DNA of 64,000 nucleotides from positions 1,088,219,001-1,088,283,000 of the forward strand of contig CM057453.1 of the NCBI GenBank assembly GCA_016271365.2. The letters run 5' to 3'. The notes beneath the pieces were generated by a model, which worked only from the letters and a program-made list of their open reading frames with translations, was not told the DNA's origin and made no database searches. Within the stretch, counting starts at the first letter, position 1. Each line of letters begins with the position of its first letter. The position numbers and the translations under genes were made by a program. The DNA comes from Neoceratodus forsteri. Lineage: Eukaryota > Chordata > Ceratodontiformes > Ceratodontidae. Shown here one piece after another: positions 32,965 to 44,258 of the stretch.

Positions 32965-34010
32965 GGGGCAATGCTTTCCTTTATGTTGTCAGCATCCAGC
33001 ATCTCCTTGATCAGTTGCTTGGTTGGTTGGTACAACGCCTATGGAATGGGACGGAACCTCTCTCTGATTGGAGGGTGGCTCTCTGTACTGATATAGTGTT
33101 TGACGTGTGTGGCACAACCAAATACCAGGGCGTGATGTGAAAATGTTTGACGATGACATCGTATTAGTGCCATTAGTCAGGATCTCTGGTCTGCTGTGTT
33201 GTTCAGCTGTCTGATATCTATCTCCTGTAGCCATGCTTTGTCTTGGCTGTCTGTATTATTCTCACTGATGCTGGCCTGCAGGTACGAGGGGTGGTTTCTC
33301 TTTGTCTCTGTAGGGGATACAATTTCATCCCAATCTATTCTGACAAGCCATCCCACCGTCTGCCATTTGTAAAGTTTCACAGGTTGGGATCCATAGTTCA
33401 ATAAGCAGACAGGAATTCTTCCCTCTTTTTCAGTCACTAGGCTCCTGGCTGCCATCCCCGGGTCTCATTTTTGGGTGCAGAAGGGTTCCATCATGGCCAC
33501 ATAGTCCTTTTCTCTAAGACCCACTTTAGCTTTTCACATCACAAATGTCTCCATGCCAGGTTAAGCTGAATAGGGCAGTGATCCATCACCCGCACCTTTC
33601 CTATCTCCCCTTGTTCGTTTTTGAACTATTGGTACTTCTGGAGATATTGGGGAGTAGTCTACCACACCTTCCATTCCTGGACCTACGTGGATTGAGTTTG
33701 TTCCCTCATTACATTCATCAGAGCACTCTGATAATGTTGCAGTATGTTCATCCCCACAATAACGGGCAGTACAGAAGAGTCACGGGTGTTGCTTATGGGT
33801 GTACCCTGCCGAATGTGCTCACTGTCCCCAGTCTTCACGGAAGCCTCTGTATATCCAATTATTAGTATTCTTGTCCCATTACTGGTGACTAGATTGATCC
33901 AGCTTTCAGGGGGTTGCAGTAGCTGTTCACTGGACCAGTGATCAAAGAAATATGCACTTTGGATGGTCATCACCTGAGATCAGAGTCTAGAAGTGCAGGT
34001 AGGGTTACTC
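32965..34010 (-). pseudogene. Protease and protease-RT linker, array unit 2
   Basis: The linker (33177-33455) has MAARSLVTEKEG and VGWLVRIDWDEIV. The late protease strand VLPVIVGMNILQHYQSAL is open in 33683-33973. The active-site loop near 33990 has the same one-base deletion as unit 1 (GAC TCT GAT CTC AGG TGA), which removes the Gly of the catalytic triplet and truncates the frame. This region closely follows unit 1. Confidence 0.8.
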
Positions 34011-35196
34011 CATCAATCTGTATTGAAATGGTTGAGTAGATACCAACGAATCTCGACCATTCCAGATATTTTTGTGGACCTATTGCCTGATGTCCTGGGA
34101 CTCGGTCCTCTCACCCCAGGGACACCCTGTTTAAAACAGCCTCTCTGGTATTGGCTGGCTGGCAGCATCTCCGATCTACGTGGCTGCTGACACCACACCA
34201 TTGGCAGATCTGCCATCCTTGTGAGTCGGACTGGTCCATAGGTCTCCGTCCTGTATTTATTCTCTGACCATGTGCTCTTGGTTGACACCAGTCTAAATGA
34301 CAAGTATGGGCTTGTCCCTGAAATTCATGACAGAGGTCATCTTTTAAGGTCTGGACTTCCCATCTCATCTCGCTCAAGATAAAGGCCATCAAGTTTGATT
34401 CGGGATTCTTCTGATCTCTTCTGGCTGATTCAGCCTCCACCATTCCTCTAGGTCGGCACCAGGAATCCTTCTAGTTTCTTTATTGCAGTGCTGTGAATTT
34501 ACCATGCCATGATGGGTTTGTTCGGACAGCATCTCAATCACCTCTTCCTTAAAGCTCAGAAAGGTTGCATCTGGATCTTCCCTGGATAATAGTCGAAGCT
34601 CCCTGCAATGCACATCACTCATGATGCCCTCAATGAAATGTTCTTTCTAAGCCTGATCTGAGTACTGTACTTCATCAGGGTCTCTCCGCTGGATAGCCTT
34701 CAATGCCTCCTGCAGAATGAGTGCATACTCTCTGAGGATTTCTGTGGGCCCTTGGAAGAGAGAGAAGAATTTCATTTTCAGATCACATACAGTTCGAGTG
34801 TTGAACATCCGTCATAGTCGAGTAAAGACTTGAGTCACAGTGGTCTTCTCTCCTTCTGGCCAGGTGCTGACTTCCCTGTGTGCAGCTCCTTTTAACTGTC
34901 TGATCAGGATTTTCAGCTTTTGTTGTTCAGGAACATCATAAAGTCGTAAAATGGCCTGGATCTTATTTTGGAACTCTCCAAGGTTGGTGGATGTAGGGTC
35001 TATTGCATCACCTGTAAATCGTGGTAGCCGAGGTGCACCAAAGTAATAGGGCATGCTGAGTGGCATGCCCAAGTGTACTCCGGGACCATCCCCCAGATCT
35101 TCCACTGATTGCGGAACTGCTGCTTGGCTGTCTAGCAACCATTCTGAATGAGCCACTGCCTGCTTTGGACTCCTATAAATCCTGTACGTGACACCA
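34011..35196 (-). pseudogene. Gag, array unit 2
   Basis: The N-terminal frame (34812-35156) is the best preserved: MPYYFGAPRLPRFTGDAID, FQNKIQAILRLYDVPEQQKL, QLKGAAHREVSTWPEGE, the capsid core of a Ty3/Gypsy Gag. A stop region at 34630-34810 separates it from 34389-34622 (RELRLLSREDPDATFLSFKE). The knuckle frame 34111-34443 has CQWCGVSSHVDRRC. The ATG present in the primer-binding site of units 1 and 3 is changed here. It would assemble the particle shell. Confidence 0.85.
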
Positions 35197-35204
35197 AATA
35201 TTTT

Positions 35205-38200
35205 TGCAAAGCACTAGGTCTATTCTCACTGATGGTGTAGCAGTGCATGAGTAAGGAGAGGCAGGAGAAAAACTCAGTGAATGGAAACAGGATTACCGGG
35301 TGCAAAGCACCGAAGAGGATAAGCAGTGTACAACAGCATATACTTTAACTCAGTACTCTATACCTCTATAATAATTCTTATACTCTCTTCATACCGTATA
35401 CTCTATGATTGTCTCATTACTCTATACTCTATAATAATCCTTATACTCAGTTCATATACTCTACGATTGTCCTATTACTCTATTCACTATATTAATCCTT
35501 ATGTTATTTCATTACATTAGTAAAGCATGTCAAGCAGAGACCAAAAGAGCATTGAGTCCTTCACAGATTGAGAGTGATGGTCACCAGTACCTTTGTTGAC
35601 TGGCTTTGGTTGAATTGGAAGAACAGAAGGGTGAAGAACTAAAACAAACAAGAACCCAATCAATGATAAGTCTCCTGGCTGAAATAGGGCTCCAGGGGAA
35701 CTGAGCTGTGGAGAAACTGAAGGCTACAATGCAAGACAGATGTAGGGCCTCCAGGCCAGTGGAGATCCCTTGGGAAATGAGACACGGATGCAGACAACTG
35801 ATTAAAGACTCTTGGGCCAAAGCTAGACCCCAGAGAAAACACAGGATGCAGACAACTGTTTGAATGCTCCTGGGCTGAAGCTGGACCCCAGGAAAACTCA
35901 GGATGCAGACAACTGATTGAAGACTCCTGAGCTGAAGCTGGACCCCAGGGAGACGCAGGATGCAGACAACTGATTGAAGACTGCTAGGCTGAGGTTGGAC
36001 CCCAGGGAAACTCTGGCTGCAGACAACTGATTGAAGACTCTTGTGCCAAAGCTGGACCACAGGGAAATGAGACACGGATGCAGACAACTGACTGAAGACT
36101 TCTGGGTACTTGCATCCAAAGCCCAACCCCCCCATTTATGATGGATCACTAGCTTTGAACTGGGGTAATTCCCTGCATTACCTAAAAACTATTTGGAAGG
36201 GGAATGACCTGTAGCTCTGGACGTGAAACGGGTGACAGGGAGCTATCTGTGCTATACCTATGCTGGCGACTGGCCCCAACTTGTCAGAAGAAGGATGATG
36301 GTATCAGTCTCTAGTTGGTCACTGCTATCAACAGTCTATAAATCGAGCAATAATCAGGTGAAGAAATTAGCATTAGGCTAAGAGATTCTTAGACGAGCTG
36401 GCAGTTCAGTGGCGAGCAAGACAGTTCTTGAAAGGAAAGGCAAGTGCAGGGTTAATTCAATAGACTCTAGGAGCAATCAAGCAAATAAGAGTAGAAAAGG
36501 CACTTTGATATATGCAGGGCAAATGCAGAGTTAATCCAACAGTTTCTTGAAATAAAGACAGCTTGAGCAGGAGAAGGCAGTTATACTGTAATAGTCAGGC
36601 ACTGTCTCTGTACATGCAGTCTCAATGTCTATAAAATGTTTTACCTTCTTCAGAATTCACAGTATCCCACAGAAATATTTTCCAGGCAGGGACTTTAGAA
36701 GGGAGATGTAATGAGGAACCTGCCAAATGCTAGGGGCTAGCTATGCGGGGACCATGGGGTATAACCCCCCCACAGGTATTTAGCTCTGAAGGCACCTAAC
36801 GGAAGGATTACCCTAAGGCTAAGGGTAATCTGACTAGCTAAAATGCTGAGGGTCCCTTCCTGACTATCCTTCCCTGAAATATGGTCTACAGAGAAGTTAC
36901 AAGGGTTAGTAGCCCTTGGTTCGAACAGTGGCTATTATGCTGCTGGGGTGTCTAACTGCCTGGCTCACTCCCCTTCCCTTGCTGCTAGCTACAGCTAACA
37001 ACAGAGTGCACTTCTAAACAACAGAATAACACTTTTTAAATATTTGCTTATCTTGGCTACTGTCCATCTTACTCTGCTCTGGGGCACTATTCCTTATCTG
37101 GGGCTGGCATCCCCTAGCTGGCCCACCCGGAACTGGGTAAACTGAATAGAATGAGGAAAAACACTAAGGAAACAACATTGGTCTACCTTGCCCCTAACCT
37201 ACTGACCCACCTGTCTAATGTGGCTACCACATTATCTGTCACCCTCTTTGCCTTGACTGGACCTTTTATTTATTAATATAAATAACCTGTAGCTTTTGGG
37301 CTAACTAGCCCTGTCTGGTAGCCCACCTGGCAAACTAACCTATAATGCTGGAGCTTTGCCTGCCCCTGGCTGCAGCTTCCTTGTTGGTGTTATTTTTATT
37401 AATGTATTCAGGGCCATCTTGCCCTAGCTCCGCCTCATGGGAGCTTCATTTAAATAAATCCCCACCCCTCTCTATTGCTCCTATTGCTGGAGCTAATTTA
37501 AATAAATTATTCATTTAAATATGCTTGCCCTAGGGTAATCCCTTCCCTAAGGAGCCTTTCTTTGCTCTGACTGGCTGCCCCAATGAGCCCTTCCAGCTCA
37601 AAATAAATTTTTTTATTTATTTAGTTAAAAGTTCTTGTGGTCAGCACCTGCCAGATGGTGCTGCCACTGACTCACCATGCCGACCCGTGGAAAAGCCACT
37701 GGAGGGAGAAAGAGGTGGAGGAGGGAGATGCTGCTGCTGTGACTGGCACTGGCTCAGGAGCAGGCAGGCGGTAGAAGGGACAACTATGGGGCCTTGCTGC
37801 TCAGCCTGATGCTACTAGCTGGCCCATTGCTTTCCTCTCTGTAGATATGGTCCCGCTTGTGGGTGCTGCCAATGAGGGACAGAATTTAATTTTTTTATTT
37901 TAAAATAAAAATGGGGCTATGCTGAGCCCACAATGTGGCTGACTGGTGCCGATCATGGGGACCCACCAGAACACTGGATGACGTTCACTACTGCTGACAC
38001 TGGAAGAGCCAGACTGACACACAAGAACGAGAGAAGGACTGCAGGTATGAACTACCCTTAACGTTTACCTCCCTGCATCCCCTCTCTCTCCCTTTTGCTG
38101 TAAACTTTCTTTTTTTTTATTTGTCAGGGTGCCTGAGAGCACTCTCCCCACCGTCCCGGCTACTTGCCACAAAATTATTCAAAAACGTCCAGTACTGGCC

Positions 38201-38950
38201 ACTCAGGAGCCCACCCTGGTGTTCGGGATGCAGAGTCCCTAGCAACCAGGGAGGTAAACAGCTGCCCAGCATGAGAATGGCATGACCTCATGCTAAGGGC
38301 TGGCAGGCTGCAGGGAAGCAGGGGGAAAACAATTTAAAACTGGCACCCTGGTGTGAGCTGGTACCCTGCACCTTCTGCTTCTCCTACTAATTATATCCTA
38401 CCCCCTTTTTCCCATCCCTTTCTCTCTCTTCTCTTCTCCCTCACTAGGCTATATTTCTGCACTACCTATCTCCCTACCTCCTGCCAAAAACTGGTTTTCA
38501 GTCAACTGGTTGTATGATACTATTACACTGTAATGCTACCCTGTGGCACTTCTGCTCTTTAAATGTGAAATTACTATAACTGTTACTTATAGGCACTCAC
38601 CTTCTATTTGTATAATACACCTTATGTGCCTTGGTACCACTATTGTCTTAATCTTGTTCACTTCTGATTTGTGATGTGGTCTACATTTCTTGACACTGTA
38701 TGCCATGTACCTGTATCTCTCTATGCTGTGACCTCCTGGGTTGTGCGTGAAAATAGTCACTTTTGTCTACTGCACCTACCCGGTTATCAAAAAATAAATA
38801 AAATAAAATACTTTTGCAGAGGCTCCTTCACTTTAGTTGCCCCTCCCTCCAACTTGCCACGTAGCCTACTGGGGCACCTGGGCACTTGGGACCTGAGGAG
38901 ACTGGGGCCTACCTGATAATACCGGGAACCCCTAACATTGGGGCATTACA
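35205..38950 (-). repeat. Array LTR 3
   Basis: 3746 bp, the nearest relative of LTR 2. AT-rich repeats at 35345-35510, six 57-bp units at about 35780-36105 with a 184-codon frame through them (35581-36135), and the same retroposon at 38343-38810. The right-hand aaaactg duplication of the retroposon has been deleted in this copy. Confidence 0.9.
38336..38810 (+). mobile_element. Retroposon inserted in LTR 3 (orthologous to that in LTR 2)
   Basis: Same insertion point (aaaactg at 38336-38342), same body and A-rich tail as 29261-29723. The 3' duplication is missing through a small deletion joining the tail to cttttgcagagg. Presence in LTRs 2 and 3 only means those two LTRs descend from one interrupted ancestor. 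Confidence 0.75.
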
Positions 38951-40510
38951 TATTTGGCCCCGCTTAAACATACATGTCCCCATATATGATCCCAAACCCT
39001 TTTTTACACCTTTTTCTTAAGTTATTATCTACATTTTACTACATCAATTTATCTCCGCCTTATACTATATGTTAAGCAAATAACCTTATGTAACTGAACA
39101 TATCTACATTCATTTCTGAAATGCATCACTACATACTGTTTGGATAGCTGTCCTTTTAGTCAGACTCTTCTATCAAGCGCCAGGGAGGCCATCCTTTATT
39201 GCATCAATTAGACCTTCTGACAGCTGCACCATATGGTTCAGAACAGGTGAGGGATGTACTAGGTGCAGAATAGGTGAATGATGTGCTACATATACCAATG
39301 CCAGGCATGCCATGCCATTCTACAAGGGGGCTGTCTTCAGGGGCACCAAAGGGAGTTCTCTCCTGCCTCTCACTAACGGAGTCATTTTTATTCTCTGACT
39401 TGTCCATGTCTGCAGCCTGGAATGTACATGGCTTGATTTGATTGTGATGCACTACTTTAGTGAAGTGTCCATCGGTTTCTGACCGGATCCTATAAACAGG
39501 CAAATCATCACAGGCAATGTCCACTATTCCAAACGGCTCTGGTTTCCACCTGGTCACTAACTTGAGCCCATGGATGTCTTGACTCTTTAACAGGACACGG
39601 TCCCCGATTGATGCAGGTCCAGCTCGAGCTCTATGATCATATTGTTCCTTTTCTTGAGCACGGGCTTGTTCCATTCTAGATTGTACCAGGCTGCCTGCTT
39701 TCTGAGGTGCTGTTAATGCTCTTCTGCCCACTGGTTTGGGTCAGAAATATTTTTTCAGGTCTCAACCTCAGCATTCATCACTAGGTCCATAGGTAATCAT
39801 CCGTGTCTACCAAACATTTGAAAATAAGGCATAAAACCGGTGGAGCAATGCACTGTGTCATTATATATGTAACATAGTTCTGGTAACGGATTAGGTTATA
39901 GAGGTTTCTGGTGTGCAAGCAGAGCTCGAAGCATTTCAGTTAGAGTACGGTTTGTGCATTCGCATAACCCATTTGTTTGGGGATGGTATGGGGCTGTTCG
40001 CATTTTGTGACATCCATGCTGGGTGCACAGCTCTTTAAACAATTGAGATTCAAATGCCCCTCCTTGGTCAGTCAGAATTTTAGTAGGGTAACCTTACAGC
40101 TTGAGAAAATACTTCCAGAATGCATCAGCGGTGCATCTTGCTGATAACTCTTTCACTTGGACGGCCACTACAAATTTTGAATAGTGATCTTCTACTGTTA
40201 GAATCTGGTTAACTCCACCGTGACTGTTCTCAGCCTTCAAGTGATCCAGTGCTATGATTTCCAGTGGAGACGTGGTGACAATGGGTTGCAGAGGTGCTCA
40301 CTAAACATTGGCATCAACTTTCTTTAAGCTGCACCAATGCTCAATGTCCTGTCTTATGCCCACCCAGTAGAACCATTGATGAATGGTGTTCTCCATTTTC
40401 TTGGTTCCAAAATATCCAGAGGGATTGTGGTAGGCTTCTAACACTGGATCAGCTTCCTGACAAAGGATTAGGGTTTGTCTGTGTTCTTTGTGACTGGTAG
40501 GATCTCAGGT
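38951..40510 (-). pseudogene. Integrase, array unit 3
   Basis: The C-terminal module is open for 175 codons (39204-39731: GDRVLLKSQDIHGLK, TRWKPEPFGIVDIA, VVHHNQIKPC). The DDE core (39760-40320) is frame-broken. In the HHCC domain (about 40320-40490) an 18-base in-frame deletion near 40330 removes the CxxC pair that unit 2 retains as CTDCMAC, so zinc binding would fail. The domain order and strand match the other units. Confidence 0.85.
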
Positions 40511-42300
40511 CACTCAAACTAGATGGTCATTCTCAATTCTGAAGTATTCTTACTGTCATAGCAACTTGACCAGTTCTGGGGCATGTTGGTTCTACTCTGT
40601 TTGTTTATCTTTCTTCCTGTCTGGAGAATATCTTTCAGTTCAGTCATTTCTGGACTCTTGTCCTGGAGTTGCCTCCTCATGTCTTCCTGCCCATTAGACA
40701 TAGGACACCCTGGGGTGTCTAAGTTCTATTCAGGATCCACCTGGCACTGGCAGCAAACTCAAACTATCTCAGTGGGTACTTGGACAAAAGGTCTCATTTC
40801 AAGGTCTTCCTGCTCTGTCTTGCTTCTTTCCTGCTCATCTGTAATAGGCAATCAGGACAAGGCATTGGCATTTCCATTAGATCTTCCTGATCTGTACTTG
40901 ATTGAGAAGTTAAAACTGGTGAGACGGGAGGCCCATCATTGCTCTATGATGCCAGCTTGGCTGACCCAAGGTGAGCAAGGGGATTATTGTACGTGTAGAG
41001 AGTGAATTGTGCAGCTGCCAGGTAATGTTTGAACTTTTCTGTTACTGCCCACACCAAGGCCAGGAACGCCAACTTAAATGAGCTGTAGTTCTCGTTGTTT
41101 CTCTCTGATCCCTTCAGGCCTTAACTGGTGTAAGCAATCACCCACTCAACTCCATTCTGTTCCTGAGCCAGGACTGCCCAAAGACCATGATTGCAGGCAT
41201 CTCTGTAGAAACAAAATGGACGAGCATAGTCCAGATAGGCTAAGATGGGTGCTGTCGTCAATACCTTCTTCAAAAGATCAAACACTTCTTGGCACTGAAG
41301 GAACCACCTCACAACACTTGTCTTTGCCAGTTTCTTTCCCTTTGGGTACCGCAGTAACTCATGGAGAGCCAGGGCAATTTTTGCAAAGTCCTTTATAAAT
41401 CTGCAATAATATCCTACAAATCCCAGAAACGTCTCACGCCTTGAATGGTTATAGGTCTGAGCCATTCCCTCACTATTTCCACCTTACCTGGATCAGGTGA
41501 TATTCCTTCCACCGACACTACATGTCCTAGGTAATTTACTTGTTCTTTTAGAAAGTGGCACTTTGATGGCTTGATTTTTAGTCCATACTGTGTCAGACAA
41601 CTGAAAATCATATTCAGATGCTTGAGATGGGCCTCAAATGTCTTGGAGTAAACAATTATGTTGTCAAGGTAGAGTAACACTGTATCAAACTTTTCACTTC
41701 CCAGACAGTGCTCAATCAGTCTCTGAAAGGTCCTAGCCGCATTGCAGAGGCCAAATGGCATTCTTGTGAACTTGTACAGGCCTTCAGGGTAATGAAAGCC
41801 ATTTTTGTTGATCTTCCTGGGCCATAGGGACCTGCCAGTAGCCACTGCCAAGTCAATGGTGTAAAAGAAGGTGGAGTACTTCAGAGCGGTTAAGGCATGC
41901 TCGATCCTAGGTAGAGGATAAACAACTTTGTGGGTAATCTGATTTAACTTGAGGTAGTCTACGCAAAACCTGATCTTGCCATCTTTCTTCCTAACCAGCA
42001 CAATCAGCGCAGCCCAGAGGCTATGACTTTCCTTTATGACATCGGGATCCAGCATCTCCTTGATCAGTTGATTGGCTGGTTGGCACAATGTTGATGGAAT
42101 GGGATAGAATCTCTCTCTGATCAGAGGGTGGTTCTCTGTACTGATATAGTGTTTGACATGTGTGGCACAACCGAAATCCAGGGTGTGATGTAAAAATGTT
42201 TGACGATGATATCGTAGTAGTGCCGTTAGTTGGGCTCTCTGGTCCGCAGTGTTGTTCTGCTGTCCCATGTCTATCTCTTGTATCCATGCTTCCTCTTGGC
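40511..42300 (-). pseudogene. Reverse transcriptase and RNase H, array unit 3
   Basis: A long open frame of 409 codons (41414-42643) covers the protease-RT linker and most of RT: GCATHVKHYISTENHPLIRE, VLVRKKDGKIRFCVDYLKLN, LYKFTRMPFGLCNA, LLYLDNIIVYSKTF, SVEGISPDPGKV. Between STFFYTIDLA and LYKFTR about 20 residues are read out of frame between two compensating indels. The catalytic box is YLDN. RNase H begins in 41121-41465 ([16 protein letters not shown]) and decays after 41120. Confidence 0.9.
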
Positions 42301-43115
42301 TCTCTGTATTATTCTCACTGATGCTAGCCTGCAGAAACAAGGGGTGGTTTGTCTTTGTCTCTGTAGGAGTTACAATTTCATTCCAATCTATTCTGACAAG
42401 CCATCCCACCGTCTGTCGTTTGTGAAGTTTCACAGGTTGGGATCCATAGTTCAATAAGTGGACAGGAATTATTCCCTCTTTTACAGTCACTAGACTCCTG
42501 GCTGCCATCACCGGGTTTCCCTCTCGAATCCAGAAGGGTTCCACCATGGCCACATAGTTCTTTCCTCTAAGACCCACTTTAGCTTTACACATCGCAAGTG
42601 TCTCCATGCCAGGTTTAAGCTGAATAGGGCAGCAATCTATCACCTGTGCCTTTCCTATCTCCCTTTGTTCATTTGTGAACTTTTGGTACTTCTGGAGATA
42701 TTGGAGAGTAGTCTGCCAGACTTTAATTCCTGGACCTGCATGGATTGAGTTTCTTCCCTCCTTACATTCATCAGAGCACTCTGATAATGTTGCATTATGT
42801 TCATCCCCACAATAATGGGCGGTACAGAAGGGTCATGGGTGTTACTTACAAGTATACCCTGCCGGCTGTACTCACTGTTCCCAATCTTCATGGAAGCCTC
42901 TGTATATCCAGTTATAGATATTCTTGTCCCCACTGCTGGTGACTAGATTTATCCAGCTTTCAGTGGGTTGCAGTAGCTGGTCTCTGGACGAGTGATCAAA
43001 TAAATATCCACTTAGGATGGTGGTCACCTGAGATCCAATGTCTAGAAGTACAGGTGAGGTTACTCCATCTATCTGAATCGAAACGGTCGGGCAGTTACCC
43101 ATGAATCTCAATCAT
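42301..43115 (-). pseudogene. Protease and linker, array unit 3
   Basis: The active-site loop is in frame here: VLLDIGSQVTTIL (43030), so no deletion, but the catalytic triplet is D-I-G where retropepsins have D-T/S-G. The late strand VPPIIVGMNIMQHYQSAL lies at 42760-42840 in the neighbouring frame. This protease therefore carries a different defect from units 1 and 2. Confidence 0.85.
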
Positions 43116-44250
43116 TCCAGATATTTTTGTGGACCTATTGCCTGATGTACCGGGACTCGGTCCTCTGTTCGGGGGACTCCCCTGTTTAAAACCATCTCTC
43201 TGGTATTGGCTGGCTTGGAGCATCTCTGTTCCACATGGCCGCTGACACCACACCTTTAGCACATCGGCCATCCTCTTGAGTCAAACTGGTCCATAGGTCT
43301 CCATCCTGTATTAGTTCTTTGACCATGTACTCGTCACTTGATGCCAGTCTAAATGACCAGGATGGGCTTGCCCTGAAATTCGCAATGGAGATCATCTTTT
43401 AAGTTCTGGATTTCCCATCTCATCTCAGTCTTGATATAGGCCATCAAGTCTGATTCGGGATTATTCTGATCTCTTCTGGCTGATTCAGCCTCCACCATTC
43501 CTCTAGGTTGGCACCAGGAATCCTTCTCATTTTCCTTATTGCAGTACTGTGAAATCACCATGCTGTGATGGGCTTGTTCAGACAGCAGCTCAATCACCTC
43601 TTCCTTAAAGTTCAGAAAGGCTGCATCTGGATCTTGCCCGGATAATAGTTGTAGCTCCCTGTGATGCACATCACTCCTGATGTCCTCAATGAAATGGTCT
43701 TTCAAAGCCTGAACTGAGTATCGTACTTCATTAGGGTCTATCAACTGGATAGCCTTCAATGTCTCACACAGACTGAGCGCATACTTTCTGAGGGTTTCTG
43801 TTGGCCCTTGGACATGAGAAAAGAATTTCATTTTCAGATCATATACAGTTCAGGTGTCGAACATCCATCACAGTTGGGTAATGATTCGGGTCACAGTGGT
43901 CTTCCCTCCTTCTGGCCAGGCACTGACTTCCCTGTATGCAGCTCCTCCTAACTATCCAATCAGGATTTCCACCTTTTGCTGTTCAGGAACATCATAAAGT
44001 CAGAACATGGCCTGGATCTTATTTTGGAACTCTCCAAGGTTGGTGGATGCAGGGTTTGTTGCATCACCTGTAAATCGTGGTTGCCAAGGTGCACCAGAGT
44101 AGTAGGGCATGGTGAGTGGTGTGCCCAAGTGTGCTAGGGACCTTCCCCAGATCCTCCACTGATTGCGGAACTGCTGCTTGACTCTCTAGCCTCCATCCTG
44201 AATCAGTCACTGCCTGTATTAGAGTCCTATAAATCCTGTCCATGATGCAA
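43116..44250 (-). pseudogene. Gag, array unit 3
   Basis: The middle frame 43349-43831 has 160 codons of capsid C-terminal sequence (HVQGPTETLRKYALSLCETL, VQALKDHFIEDIRSD, LLSGQDPDAAFLNFKEE). The N-terminus starts in the primer-binding site (MDRIYRTLIQAV, 44245) and is frame-shifted by 44080. The knuckle region near 43225-43266 keeps the C2HC residues but has a TAA between its first two Cys. Confidence 0.8.
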
Positions 44251-44258
44251 AATATTTT

